Notes: generated by a model from the letters alone, not told the origin. A stretch of DNA of 64,000 nt from Methylobacter sp. S3L5C (GCF_022788635.1 NZ_CP076024.1:558001-622000), one strand, 5' to 3'. Shown: positions 38,805 through 48,783, counted from the stretch's first letter. A program made the numbers and translations.

Positions 38805-41800
38805 ATGAAGCCGATTATGCGAGATACGTTGATTGAAAACAGACAAAATACTAGACAATCTAAACTTACTCGTGTGCTTTTAATCGTAAATGAGCCAAAC
38901 CAAGCTCAACGCATACAAATTTGCTTGCGACAATTTAAAGACATCCCTCTTGAAGTAATGAGGTCTGGAGCACCTGGAGAAGCACCCAAGAAATTTATCG
39001 ATACCCGCTCACGAGATATGAGTTTTGAAGTAACATGGGTGATGTCGCTAGATGAGGCATTAAAAAAAATAGCTGAATTTCATTTCGACATCCTGGTTCT
39101 GGACTTATTACAGTTAGATCCACAAGGACTATCGGCTATTCGCCAGGCCAGAGCAGCCAATAATGCTTTACCAATTATTATGTTAATCAATAACGAAGAT
39201 ATTGATAGTAACCAACCAGGTGCCGATGACTACGTAGTAAAAGACGAGTCAGGTTATGAGGGTCTTATTCGTGTTATGCGCAATGTTTTGAATCGCATTA
39301 ATAGTGAAGAAACATTTAACCCATTATTTGTGGCTGCATTAAAGGCGACCTCTAATGCTGTGCTTATTGCCAACAAAGATGCTCGTATCGAATGGATAAA
39401 CCCGGCCTTTACCCAACTGACCGGCTACACTTTTCAGGAATCATTGGGGCAACTCCCTGTCGAGCTATTAAAATCCGATTTACACGATGGCTTATTTTAC
39501 CAGCACATGTGGCAAAAGATTTTAAATGAAGAGCACTGGCAAGGGGAAATCGTTAACAAACGTAAGGATGGGAGTCTTTATAATGCTGATATGACTATAT
39601 CTCCTGTACTTAATAAATATGGTGTATTGGCTGGCTATGTCCAGATTCAACGAGATATCACAGATAGCGTAGTACGCTTGGCAATATCTGAAGCTCTACA
39701 ACAAAACAGTCCGCTTGAGGAACGCTTTAAAAAGGTTCTGAATATTATTTTTGATGTTAAGGCATTTAATTTACAACGTAAAGGCGGCGTATTTCTTCGT
39801 GTAAAAGGTGAAAATCATTTGACCTTGTTTGTAGCACAGGGAGAATTTAGTGCAGAGTTTATCGAAAAAGAAACATGTATTGGTTGTGGATCTTGCCTCT
39901 GCGGACGAGTAGCTATTTCAGGGAAAATACTTGTTTCCGACCATTGCTTCAATGATGCTCGTCATCAGCATAAATTCACTGATATGCAAGCACATGGTCA
40001 TTTCATAATACCCATTACTTCTGGAGAAGAAGTATTGGGGGTATTATTTCTTTATACCGATCCCGATCCTCTGCAATCCGAAAGTCTCCTCGCCATGCTT
40101 AAGCAAGTTGGCGAAATGATGGCGCTCTCATTACGTCAAGAAGAAGCAAAAACAGCTCTGGAAATAGCGAGAGATATGGCCATGAAGACCTCATTGGTAA
40201 AAAGCGAATTTTTAGCCAATATGAGCCATGAAATTCGCACTCCAATGAATGGGGTATTAGGTATGCTGGATTTACTCTGTGAGACAAAAATGACGCCTAC
40301 CCAGCGTGATTGGGCGACCACAGCACATAGCTCTGCGGAGGTTTTACTGGAAATTATTAACGATATTTTAGACTTGTCGAAGCTGGAAGCCGGAAAGTTT
40401 GAAGTAGAACAAGTTGATTTTAACCTGGTTGATCTGGTCGAGGATATTTGTGCTTTATTGGCTGGACGGGCCCATGTTAAAGGACTCGAATTAAACTGTT
40501 TATTACCTGTACCAATGCCATTAACCTGGCGAGGTGATCCCATGCGCATCAGGCAGGTATTGACTAATTTAATTGGCAATGCCGTGAAATTTACCGAACA
40601 GGGTGAGGTTTCTGTAAGAATTATCCTGCCATCCAGCACTGATAGCTTGGATGATCTTCGCTTTGAGGTTTGCGACACCGGCATAGGCGTTTCGATAGAA
40701 GCACAACCAGAATTATTTAAATCTTTTTCTCAGGAGGATAGTTCAACTTCACGTCGCTTCGGCGGTTCTGGCCTTGGACTATTCATCAGTAAAAAATTAG
40801 TAGATCTCATGGGTGGCACCATTGGCATGAACAGCGCTCCAAATTCAGGCTCCTGTTTTTGGTTTACTTTGCCACTGGAGCAGTGTAATAGCCAAGTAAC
40901 GCCGGAATCATCTTACGATCTTTCCGGTAAGCGCACGCTGGTCGTTGACGATAACGCGACCAACCGAAACATACTGGTTAATTATTTAAGTAACTGGGGA
41001 TTGGAGGTAAGCGAGGTCGATAATGGCGGCACGGCACTCATGCAATTACAGACTTCAGCTCTTCAGGGACTGACCTATGATTTAATCGTGCTGGATATGC
41101 ATATGCCGGTGATGGACGGTTTGACCTTGGCAAAATGCCTGGTGCAAATTCCCGCGTTAGCGAGAATACCAATTATTTTATTATCATCAAGTGACCAACT
41201 TGATTTTGCCGACTATCAAAATACCGGGATTGTCCAACGCTTGCTCAAACCTGTTCGCCAACTACAACTCTTTGATGCGATTGCCAATGCCTTACAGCAA
41301 GTCTCAGAAACTACCTTGAAAACTGCGTTACCTGAAATTAAACTACCCAGCTATCACGACAAAAAAGTGCTTGTGGTAGAAGATAACAAAATCAATCAAA
41401 AAGTAATTATAGCGAGGCTGGCCAAATTTAATATTGTTCCTGATCTTGCTGAAAATGGCCAGTTAGCTTTGGTCAAGTTGACACAATGCTCATATGATTT
41501 AATTTTAATGGATTGCCATATGCCGGTTATGGATGGTTATATCGCCACTCGTGAACTACGACTATTGGAAGAAAGTAAAGGTTTACCTCGTCAAACAGTG
41601 ATAGCACTAACCGCCAATGCCTTGGAAGGCGAACGTAAAAAATGCCTGGAGGCAGGAATGGATGACTATTTAACCAAGCCGATTATTTCCAAGCAATTAA
41701 TAGAAATGTTGGCATATCGATTAGGACCACAACCTACGGAAAACACTTCAGCTTTAGGCGAAGAAAACGGGGCTTTGGCAGAGCCTCGGCATTTGGCTTG

Positions 41801-42128
41801 GAACAGAACTGTTACACTAGATCATTTAGAGGGTGATAACGACTTGTTGAATGAATTGATTGCGCTATTTTTAATAGAAAGTCCTAAACAGCTTTATGAA
41901 TTATCACGTTTTCAAGCCGAAGGTAATATCACTGAACTCGCAAATGTTGCACATGCCATTAAAGGTACAATAGCCCATTTTTATGTCGCTACTGCAACAG
42001 ACTGCGTCAGTATGCTGGAAAAAACAGCGCGTCGCGGTCAGGCAGCTGACTATCAAGGCATGATTGAATCAGTGATTAAGGCGGTGACGGATTTAATCAA
42101 TATTCTGCAAACAGAACAAATAAGGTGA
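38805..42128 (+). CDS. Hybrid sensor histidine kinase with PAS, GAF, two receivers and HPt
   Basis: A 1107-residue soluble multi-step phosphorelay kinase. Order: N-terminal receiver-like domain (about 20-140, Asp100 in ILVLDLL but without the usual acidic pair), PAS/PAC (about 170-290), GAF (about 305-440), HisKA with His475 in SHEIRTPMNG, HATPase (about 590-700), receiver (Asp764 in LDMHMPVMDG), receiver (Asp903 in MDCHMPVMDG), and HPt with His1050 in AHAIKGT. The GAF domain carries CIGCGSCLC (Cys358, 361, 364, 366). No membrane helix is visible, so it senses an intracellular signal. No response-regulator gene with a DNA-binding output is adjacent. It is an orphan flanked by transposon debris on both sides. 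Confidence 0.93.
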   Translation: MKPIMRDTLIENRQNTRQSKLTRVLLIVNEPNQAQRIQICLRQFKDIPLEVMRSGAPGEAPKKFIDTRSRDMSFEVTWVMSLDEALKKIAEFHFDILVLDLLQLDPQGLSAIRQARAANNALPIIMLINNEDIDSNQPGADDYVVKDESGYEGLIRVMRNVLNRINSEETFNPLFVAALKATSNAVLIANKDARIEWINPAFTQLTGYTFQESLGQLPVELLKSDLHDGLFYQHMWQKILNEEHWQGEIVNKRKDGSLYNADMTISPVLNKYGVLAGYVQIQRDITDSVVRLAISEALQQNSPLEERFKKVLNIIFDVKAFNLQRKGGVFLRVKGENHLTLFVAQGEFSAEFIEKETCIGCGSCLCGRVAISGKILVSDHCFNDARHQHKFTDMQAHGHFIIPITSGEEVLGVLFLYTDPDPLQSESLLAMLKQVGEMMALSLRQEEAKTALEIARDMAMKTSLVKSEFLANMSHEIRTPMNGVLGMLDLLCETKMTPTQRDWATTAHSSAEVLLEIINDILDLSKLEAGKFEVEQVDFNLVDLVEDICALLAGRAHVKGLELNCLLPVPMPLTWRGDPMRIRQVLTNLIGNAVKFTEQGEVSVRIILPSSTDSLDDLRFEVCDTGIGVSIEAQPELFKSFSQEDSSTSRRFGGSGLGLFISKKLVDLMGGTIGMNSAPNSGSCFWFTLPLEQCNSQVTPESSYDLSGKRTLVVDDNATNRNILVNYLSNWGLEVSEVDNGGTALMQLQTSALQGLTYDLIVLDMHMPVMDGLTLAKCLVQIPALARIPIILLSSSDQLDFADYQNTGIVQRLLKPVRQLQLFDAIANALQQVSETTLKTALPEIKLPSYHDKKVLVVEDNKINQKVIIARLAKFNIVPDLAENGQLALVKLTQCSYDLILMDCHMPVMDGYIATRELRLLEESKGLPRQTVIALTANALEGERKKCLEAGMDDYLTKPIISKQLIEMLAYRLGPQPTENTSALGEENGALAEPRHLAWNRTVTLDHLEGDNDLLNELIALFLIESPKQLYELSRFQAEGNITELANVAHAIKGTIAHFYVATATDCVSMLEKTARRGQAADYQGMIESVIKAVTDLINILQTEQIR

Positions 42129-42170
42129 TATCCAAGAATTAATATACCCAAGTAGCTCAGAATTTATGTT
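42121..42170. repeat. Partial copy of the palindromic element
   Basis: GATATCCAAGAATTAATATACCCAAGT and the following bases match 32525-32574 with few differences. Only the left flank and arm are present. It sits directly after the histidine kinase stop. Confidence 0.75.
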
Positions 42171-42395
42171 TATTAACTACGACTCCACATGAATGGCGAA
42201 AGGTAATCGCATCCTGAATAGCAATTTTTGGCATCAACAGTAGGCACATTATGAGATACAGGAGCAGTTATCGAGGTAAAAAAAATAGGTGCATAACTTG
42301 CTGAACAACTTTTTTGCCAACGCGGTAAATCACTGAAGTTCATCGCAAAAGCAATCCACATACTGTAATGGCAGTAATATCTATAAGGAAATCTA

Positions 42396-42872
42396 ATGGC
42401 TATCGAAATTGAACACAAATTTTTACTTGTCAATAATAATTGGCGTGAACAGATTACTCACTCAGTTAAATATCGACAAGGATATTTAAGCTCTCAAGCA
42501 ACCAGTTCCATCAGAGTCAGGATCAGCAATGATAATGCATGGTTAAATATTAAAAGCGCCACTATTGGGACTCACCGGCACGAATATGAATATGAAATTC
42601 CACTAGAAGATGCAAATGAAATCATCAATGATCTTTGCAAAAAACCTGTCATAGAAAAAACACGCCATTATGTAATTGATGATGGAAATACATGGGAGAT
42701 AGATGAGTTTACTGGTGACAATAAAGGGTTAATCGTCGCTGAAATCGAGTTATCCGAGGTAGGTAAAAATTTTTCAAAACCTAACTGGATAGGTGATGAA
42801 GTTACCTACGATTTACGTTATTACAATAACAATCTTGCGATTTACCCTTACTCGGAATGGCTCGAAAACTAA
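42396..42872 (+). CDS. CYTH/triphosphate-tunnel metalloenzyme, probable inorganic triphosphatase
   Basis: A 158-residue CYTH protein close in pattern to the Nitrosomonas tripolyphosphatase. The motif EIEHKFL at residues 4-10 is the ExExK signature. Also visible are RQGYLSS near residue 30, HEYEYEIPL near 67, VIEKTRHYV near 85, WEIDEFTGDNKGLIVAEIELSEVG near 100-122 and WIGDEVTYDLRYYNNNLA near the end. By homology it would hydrolyse tripolyphosphate with Mg or Mn. An AAGGAAA ribosome site precedes the ATG. It lies alone between the kinase and the IS3 elements. Confidence 0.88.
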   Translation: MAIEIEHKFLLVNNNWREQITHSVKYRQGYLSSQATSSIRVRISNDNAWLNIKSATIGTHRHEYEYEIPLEDANEIINDLCKKPVIEKTRHYVIDDGNTWEIDEFTGDNKGLIVAEIELSEVGKNFSKPNWIGDEVTYDLRYYNNNLAIYPYSEWLEN

Positions 42873-43112
42873 ATATCTGATTGGCCTATTTAAAAGATAA
42901 GCATTTTATCGCTATATTTGTTGTATGAAAAAATAACTTTTGTTACATTATCAATACTACCTAAATCCTGCAAGCCCTAAAAGTCAGGTAGCAATCTCTG
43001 TTTTTTATACTCAAATTTTATTTTTTAAATCCGCCAACGCGGTTTTGCCTATGTATTTATGGCACTTGACCCCTAAAGTGGACCCCATTGTCCAGACAAT
43101 ATTTAAGCCTAA

Positions 43113-43634
43113 TTAAGAGGGCATCGATTCCGTTACAGCAGATTGGCGCTGTCCCACTTCTTCTTTTGAAGAAACCCGTTTGTCACTAAAATGATCAACT
43201 ACTTTTACGCCGCCGCCGATGCCTGTCTGATAAACTTCATTGGGCGTTTTATAGCTCAATGCCTGGTGAAACCGCTCACTGTTATAGAATATAAAGTACG
43301 CGGTCAGACCCAACAACAGTTCAGGCACAATGACATAGTTTTTCGGGTAAATGTCCTCGTATTTGACACTACGCCATAGCCGTTCAACAAAAATATTGTC
43401 CAAGGCACGACCCCAACCGTCCATACTAATCTTACAGCTGTGTTCCAGTAATTTATTGACCCATAAGGTGCTGGTAAACTGCGATCCCTGATCGGTGTTA
43501 AAAATTTCTGGTGCGTCATATTGATTAAGCGCCTCAGTCAAACAGTCCAGGCAAAAACCAACATCCATGGTGTTTGAAACCTTCCACGCCAACACTTTAC
43601 GACTGTACCAATCAATGATTGCGACCAGATACAT
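43113..43634 (-). pseudogene. IS3 element A, orfB 3' part (DDE domain)
   Basis: Reading begins MYLVAIIDWYSRKVLAW. It carries NTDQGSQFTS with the second catalytic Asp and ALDNIFVERLWRSVKYE with the catalytic Glu, and ends in a 40-residue C-terminal tail. Missing its N-terminal part, which lies beyond the inserted element at 45306-45684. Confidence 0.88.
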
Positions 43635-43732
43635 AACGCCACGGTAATTGTCAATGTAGTTGTCGCCTCGACGGTTAAATCTTACTCTGGTTTGTTTTCT
43701 AAATAATCACTTCCTTGGTAGCATTTTTTTGT

Positions 43733-44761
43733 TTAGACCTTGTCTGGGTTAAGGTGGGCTGTCTGGATTTTTTCCCAATTACGGGAACTTCCAGTCCAGC
43801 GTTGCGGATGTTTAGCACGTGCTGCTTCGTAGACGACTTTACGGTTATCCAGAAGCTTGTCGTCCAAGCCTTCATGGCGTTGCGCTGGAGTAATAAACCG
43901 AATAGCGCTGTGACGATGCTCATGGTTGTACCATTCCACTAAGCTTGTGACCCACTGACGCGCTTCCGTAACATCGGCGAACGGCTTTAGCGGATAGTTA
44001 GGACGATATTTCAAGGTCTTAAACAACGATTCTGAGTACGGATTATCGTTGCTAACCGATGGCCGACTAAACGAAGGCATGACACCCAGTTGTTGCAAGG
44101 TCGCCAGCATAGTCGATCCCTTCATCGGACTGCCGTTGTCAGAATGCAGGATAAGCTGTTCTGCCTGTATCCCTTCACGATGACAGAGATCACGTAACAA
44201 TTCGCCAGCCAAGGCGCTGTTTTCTTCTTCATACACCTGCCAACCGACGATCTTTCGGCTGAAAATATCAACAAATAGATACAGATAGAAAAACTGTCCA
44301 CGGATCAGTGATGGCAGATAAGTAATGTCCCAACTGTACAGTTGATTAGGTGCTGTAGCACATGCCGCGCGTGGCTTTGTTCGTGTTTGAGCCGGACGTT
44401 CGCTACGCCGATGGGTAAGCTGTTTTTCCTCGCGCAGGATGCGATAGAAGGTCGACTCAGACGCCAGATAGCTACCTTGGTCGGCCAGTCGTGGCACGAT
44501 CTGACTCGGTGGCAGATGACCAAATTCATCTGAATTAGCGACGATCAGCACCTCGGCACGCTCGATTGCTGTTAGTTTGTGTGGCGGTTGATAGTCACGC
44601 AAGGGGCGTTGATCGCAGTGAATCGTCTCACCTGTCTGCCAGCGTTGTAAGGTACGCTCACTAAGTCCTAATACTTCACAGGCTTTAGCTTGACGTGCTC
44701 CCGCAGTTACTGATTCATTAAGTAAAGCAATCACTTGTTCGCGCTCTTCGTGGCCAGTCAT
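43733..44761 (-). CDS. IS3-family transposase, orfB (element B)
   Basis: A 342-residue integrase-core protein. Catalytic residues are all present: Asp in LYSWDITYLPSLIRG, Asp in LILHSDNGSPMKGS, and Glu in NPYSESLFKTLKYRP. The N-terminus (SERTLQRWQTGE) is a helix-turn-helix. Its ATG overlaps the stop of the upstream frame (44758-44761), as in two-frame IS3 elements. No defects are visible. Confidence 0.9.
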   Translation of the reverse strand: MTGHEEREQVIALLNESVTAGARQAKACEVLGLSERTLQRWQTGETIHCDQRPLRDYQPPHKLTAIERAEVLIVANSDEFGHLPPSQIVPRLADQGSYLASESTFYRILREEKQLTHRRSERPAQTRTKPRAACATAPNQLYSWDITYLPSLIRGQFFYLYLFVDIFSRKIVGWQVYEEENSALAGELLRDLCHREGIQAEQLILHSDNGSPMKGSTMLATLQQLGVMPSFSRPSVSNDNPYSESLFKTLKYRPNYPLKPFADVTEARQWVTSLVEWYNHEHRHSAIRFITPAQRHEGLDDKLLDNRKVVYEAARAKHPQRWTGSSRNWEKIQTAHLNPDKV

Positions 44762-45258
44762 TCGACCTCTCCCCCCAAGAGCGCCCGGAACTTTTTTTGC
44801 AGTACCAACAGCGCTGCGGCTTCTGCTAAGGCTTTGTCTTTACGCAATAAATTGCGCTCAAGGCTTTGGACTTCTTCTTTCAATATACGCAGGACCCGCG
44901 CTTCTTCACGCTTGTCTACTAAGTCATCCTGGCGGCAGAAATCAGCTTTCCATTGTTCCAACTGATGAATAAAAACGCCGCGTTCACGACACCAGGCATT
45001 TAAGTCTTCACCGATCAAATTATAGGTTTTTTGTAAAGCAGTAAAGCGTTCTTCAGAGCTCCAATCTTCGGGACGCTTTGATTTTAGCGGTGCAAGTTTG
45101 ACGTCCTGTTCCTTCTGTTTCATCCAAGCCTTCAAGGTTGTTAAATGGATATTCAATTCGTTTGCGACGGACTGAACTGATTGGTCATTACTACGATTGT
45201 ATACTTTTACCAGGGCCTGCTCTCTGAAGCCTACTGAATACCTTTTATATTTTTTCAT
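44758..45258 (-). CDS. IS3-family orfA-type DNA-binding protein (element B)
   Basis: A 166-residue protein beginning MKKYKRYSVGFREQALVKVY, a transposase helix-turn-helix, then a second HTH-like part and a coiled-coil C-terminus (EARVLRILKEEVQSLERNLLRKDKALAEAAAL) for multimerisation. I chose the ATG at 45258; a TTG four codons upstream is also open. It overlaps orfB by four bases. Confidence 0.85.
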   Translation of the reverse strand: MKKYKRYSVGFREQALVKVYNRSNDQSVQSVANELNIHLTTLKAWMKQKEQDVKLAPLKSKRPEDWSSEERFTALQKTYNLIGEDLNAWCRERGVFIHQLEQWKADFCRQDDLVDKREEARVLRILKEEVQSLERNLLRKDKALAEAAALLVLQKKFRALLGGEVE

Positions 45259-45305
45259 TTCTACTCTCAAATTTTATTTTTTCTTAAAAGTTGAGGCGAC
45301 AACTA

Positions 45306-45684
45306 TTCTGACGCAGGGGGCGCCATGCGCGAGTCGTATATAAGTTATATCCGTACTCCAGACCTGATTCGGTCGGACAATAGCTAATCCTCTGAGTAAA
45401 TACGGATAAACCTTATGTTGCGGATGTTTTTTACTGGTATTAGGACCAGGCACCATGGCAACCAACCCCAGTATTTGCATCAAACGCTGCACTCGTTTTC
45501 GGTTCACGCCATGCCCTTGTCCGCGTAGCCAGACTGTCATTTTCCTGCTGCCATAAAAAGGATGGCGGGTATATTCTTCATCCAGCAAGCGCAGCAATAA
45601 CAGCTCGTATTCATTCACAACTACTGTCTTGTTAGCGTAGACGGTGGATCGGGCAATACTCGCTAATTTACACTGCCGAACCAA
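45306..45684 (-). pseudogene. IS3 element A, orfB 5' part
   Basis: MVRQCKLASIARSTVYANK through RKMTVWLRGQGHGVNRKRVQRLMQ (the HTH_21 region) and QVWSTDITYIRLAHG, which carries the first catalytic Asp. The frame then runs into foreign sequence at the element B junction. It matches the missing N-terminus of 43113-43634. Confidence 0.88.
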
Positions 45685-45750
45685 CGCCAGTTCATCATGG
45701 GGATCGATCCAGCTCTGTCTTTCGCTTAAAAACTGATTCCTGACTTTTTT

Positions 45751-46014
45751 CTAGTGCCCCGTGCGGGTATTAAGCCAGTCCAGTTCCATATTAAGCTGAC
45801 CAATCTTGGCATACAATCGTACCGGATCGCTCTGAGGATCAAGGGGCTTCGAGCCACGCTTTACCTCAAACAGTTGGCTGGCATTTTCTAATAAGGCCTT
45901 CTTCCATAAACCAATTTGGGTAGGATGAACGCCATACTCTTGAGCAATCTCATTTACCGTTTTTTGCTCCTTCAAAGCTTCTAACGCTATTTTAGCTTTT
46001 TGTGCCCCCGTCAA
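45751..46014 (-). pseudogene. IS3 element A, orfA
   Basis: TGAQKAKIALEALKEQKTVNEIAQEYGVHPTQIGLWKK is the leucine-zipper/HTH protein of IS3 elements. The normal MSEKKRK start is shifted by one base in an A-run near 46030. The C-terminus after ELDWL is replaced by a few foreign codons containing CCCG-TG-CGGG just before the A-run where programmed frameshifting to orfB would occur. Confidence 0.8.
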
Positions 46015-46100
46015 AATCTTACGTTTTTTTCACTCATTCCTGTCTACTTTTTTTATGGAAGACACCATCTTAATCGACTGTCCGGATTTTGGGGTCCACT

Positions 46101-46401
46101 ATAAAGCTGGAATTGATGCATGATACGGTCATCGGATTATTAATCAATAAAGTTGAGTTTGGACTTGATATTTACATATGATTACAGATTTCACCCACTA
46201 CCCTTTTTCAATGGTGTTTATTAATGGCAATGTAAAGGCATTATATTTGGGGGGTATCATCCGACATATCAACGCTGATCAAGTACTAGTATTCATATTA
46301 GTTAATTAAATAATAACTTGGTGTTCTATCAGTTATCCCTTTCTGCTAATATAGCGACCTAATTACACAAAAATCCCCTTAACTTTACTTGGTAAAAAAT
46401 T
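46101..46401. other. Intergenic region upstream of fdxA
   Basis: AT-rich; presumably contains the fdxA promoter. GGGGGGTATCATCCGAC near 46252 is notable only for its G-run. No ORF or RNA gene is supported. Confidence 0.4.
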
Positions 46402-46725
46402 ATGGCTTTTGTAGTCACTGAAAACTGTATTAAATGTAGATTTACTGATTGTGTCGATGTTTGCCCTGTCGACTGTTTTCATGAAGGCCCAAACTTCTTG
46501 GTTATAGATCCAGATGAATGCATTGATTGCACATTGTGTGAACCAGAATGTCCAGCTAATGCAATTTATGCAGAAGATGAATTACCTGAAGGACAAGAAA
46601 TATTTATTAGCTTGAATGCTGAATTAGCCAAACAATGGCCTGTTATTACTGAAGTAAAATCACCATTACCTGATGCCGATGAATGGAATGGAAAAGCAGA
46701 TAAATTAAAATTATTAGAAAAATAA
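46402..46725 (+). CDS. fdxA: 7Fe ferredoxin (FdxA type)
   Basis: A 107-residue cytosolic electron carrier with one [3Fe-4S] and one [4Fe-4S] cluster. By the Azotobacter FdI pattern, Cys9, Cys17 and Cys50 bind the 3Fe cluster, and Cys21, Cys40, Cys43 and Cys46 the 4Fe cluster. The C-terminal extension after ELPEGQE is typical of the FdxA subgroup. It is a single chromosomal gene left between two transposon clusters. A partial inverted repeat (GGTCGG ... TTGACCGA near 46770) lies downstream but may belong to an IS end. Confidence 0.95.
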   Translation: MAFVVTENCIKCRFTDCVDVCPVDCFHEGPNFLVIDPDECIDCTLCEPECPANAIYAEDELPEGQEIFISLNAELAKQWPVITEVKSPLPDADEWNGKADKLKLLEK

Positions 46726-46842
46726 TAAAATAGCCTATCAATTGTTCGACGACAATTACCCTGTCCGGTCGGCGACAACTATCTTGATCGGTTGACCGAT
46801 ATGTAGGACAAGGGTGTATTTCAACTTTTTTGGAGTCCACCC

Positions 46843-47091
46843 TTGCCTGGAAAACGTATCACTCAACATCAAGAGAGTTTATATATGAACACACGTAAAT
46901 CAGGAAAAAGCCAAGAAACCGCAGCAGCTAAAGCCGCCATTTCTGAGCGCTCCGGTCGAAGAATAAAAAAAAGTGAGCGACTATCGATTCATGGAGAACG
47001 TCATTGGCGTACTCGTGAAGATCCTTTGGAAAAAAAATTGGTGCCCTTTGCTAGGAGTTTGTCGGACTTAAGGTTGATGTTAGTTTTTTAG
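46843..47091 (+). pseudogene. IS21-family IstA, N-terminal fragment
   Basis: MPGKRITQHQESLY ... AAAKAAISERSGRRIKKSE ... RHWRTREDPLE is the N-terminal helix-turn-helix part of one IstA subgroup, after which the frame runs out. The two catalytic domains and istB are missing. The sequence just upstream (46760-46800) could be the old element end. Confidence 0.8.
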
Positions 47092-47159
47092 CGCTAAAAA
47101 GGCACAAAAGACAAACAGATTAAGTGAAATTACAGGTTTTTTGACATTATTTCCCTTGT

Positions 47160-47873
47160 TTAAGAATTCAAGACGCAAAGACGCTTTAGATTAAACGCCA
47201 GACACACCAGTATCCATTCACCTTGCACAGCGTCCAGACCCCGTAGCATGAAACGACGAAACCACATAATTTCTTTAATAATACCAAACACGGGCTCTAC
47301 GGTAGATTTACGCTGAGCATAAAGTGCTTTGCCAACATCAGTCTTCATCCGGTGTGCCACCGAGTCAGCGTCTTTCTGCGCGTCAGGTGCCTTGGCAAAG
47401 TGTTCCTCCAACGTTGGATTGTGATGTTGGCGGCCATTGGGCATATAAGGTTCAATGCCTGCTTTCTCGAAATGTTGGGTGTTATCTTTGCTGAAATAGC
47501 CACTATCGGCTGCCACTTTGGTGATGGTTCCGAGTCCGTCCGGCAAACCGGCAAGCACTTGCAAGGCAGGTGCAACTTCTTGTTTATCGTTGGTGTTCTG
47601 GCTTACGTGTTGGCCCACGATCAACATCGTCGCCATGTCCACAGAGGCCTGTGCATTGAAAGCCTACTCAAAGCCACTCGCCGTTGGCATAATGCGTGAG
47701 TCACCGTCGGTAAAGTTGGCTTGCTCTTGTGCGTGGCGCTTGGCGGCACGCAATTCCAATTCGCCTTTGACTTCCGTAATCTTTTCTAACCGCTCTTCCC
47801 GCCGTTGTAACCTTGGCCGTTTTCAGACTCGGCGCGATTGATCAACTCCGCAACTTCGGTATGTAGTTGCGCT
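47160..47873 (-). pseudogene. IS1182-family transposase remnant
   Basis: The main frame (47642-47160) reads MDMATMLIVGQHVSQNTNDKQ, VAADSGYFSKDN with a catalytic Asp, and RKSTVEPVFGIIKEIMWFRRFMLRGL with the Glu. Upstream, ASGFE-stop-AFNAQASVD shows an in-frame TAG, and a frameshifted stretch continues to 47873, where IS66 is inserted. The rest of the gene is not found beyond the IS66 right end, so one side was lost. Confidence 0.82.
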
Positions 47874-47900
47874 GTAAGCATCCAGCGCGACCGTCTACTC

Positions 47901-48705
47901 CTAAATTTTATTCTGTGAATTAACCTCTACCGACACAGCAGGAAATGGTAACAATTCATCAATACGGCTATTGGGCCAGGTTGGCAGTTTTTCCAAGGTA
48001 TTTTTTAGCCATGCCTCAGGGTTTAATCCATTGAGTTTCGCGGTGCCCAATAAGCTCTGAATAGCAGCGGCTCTTTGCCCAGCAAGTTCTGAGCCGGCAA
48101 ACAGCCAGTTCTTTTTTCCTAGCGCAATGGGGCGGATGACGTTTTCAACAGGATTATTGTCAATGGGCAGATGTCCTGTTTCAGCATAACGAATGAAACT
48201 CGCCCAACGCCGCAAGGTGTAATCCATCGCTTTGGCAGACGAGCCTCCGTTAGCGGTTTTAGAACGAGTTGAGATCAGCCATTGATGTAGCTCCGTTAAT
48301 ACCGGCAGGCTTTTAGCCTTTCGGTACTGTTTACGGGCAGCACAATCAATATCCATGGTTTCTGCTTCAATCGCATATAGCTGACCAATGCTTCTTTTGC
48401 CATTGGACTCTGATTGGCCTTATGCAAGTCAAAGAATTTCCGATGCGCATGTGCCCAGCACCCCAATTCGATACAGGGCATTACCGTTTGCTTGGCATTA
48501 AACGAGGCCTTATAACCGCTGTAATCATCTACCATCAGGTGACCATTCCATTCACCCAGGAATCGGCGACAATGTATTCCACCTCTGCCGTCCCGATAGT
48601 CGAAGACGATGATGCGCGGCCCCGATTGTAAATCATTACTACGGTAAGCCCACAGATAAGCTTTTTTGGTCTTGCCGCGCCCTGGATCAAGTTGCGATAC
48701 CGAGG
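47901..48705 (-). pseudogene. IS66 tnpC, 3' exon
   Basis: Continues after the intron with TSVSQLDPGRGKTKKAYLWAY, then VDDYSGYKASF and GCWAHAHRKFFDLH. A one-base deletion near 48385 shifts the frame, after which QLYAIEAETMDIDCAARKQYR and NNPVENVIRPIALGKKNWLFAGSE (catalytic Glu) follow. Joined with 50588-51392 it gives a normal-length TnpC apart from the frameshift. Confidence 0.88.
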
Positions 48706-48746
48706 TGTCGAGTCACCCAAGGGATCTTCCCCCTCAGGTGCTCACG

Positions 48747-48780
48747 GAACCGTACGTGAACCTCTCGATTCATACGGCTC
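48747..48780 (-). ncRNA. Group II intron domain V
   Basis: A 34-base hairpin, starting GAGCCGTATG and ending CGTACGGTTC on the minus strand, the hallmark catalytic domain. A domain VI-like stem (AGGGGGAAGATCCCTT) follows before the 3' splice site. Confidence 0.9.
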
Positions 48781-48783
48781 TTC

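Larger units (their letters stand above)
43657..45305. mobile_element. IS3-family element B, apparently intact, inside element A
   Basis: Inverted ends TAGTTGTCGCCTCGAC (43657) and the complement TTGAGGCGACAACTA ending at 45305. Two overlapping minus-strand frames fill it. No exact target duplication is seen next to the ends. The motif TAGTTGTCGCC also appears in opposite orientation near 46770, beside an IS21-type remnant. Confidence 0.75.
43077..46100. mobile_element. IS3-family element A, interrupted by a second IS3 element
   Basis: Inverted ends AGTGGACCCCATTGTCCAGA (from 43077) and the complement of the sequence ending at 46100 agree over about 31 bases with a few mismatches. Transcription is on the minus strand: orfA (46014-45751), then orfB 5' (45684-45306), then the insert, then orfB 3' (43634-43113). 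Both host genes are broken. Confidence 0.85.

Noticed and set aside
42173-42433. 86-residue minus-strand frame before the CYTH gene
   Set aside because: It overlaps the partial palindromic repeat and the CYTH start, with no supporting features.
46744-46800. Possible terminator of fdxA
   Set aside because: The inverted repeat is imperfect, has no T-run, and resembles the end of the adjacent IS21-type remnant.
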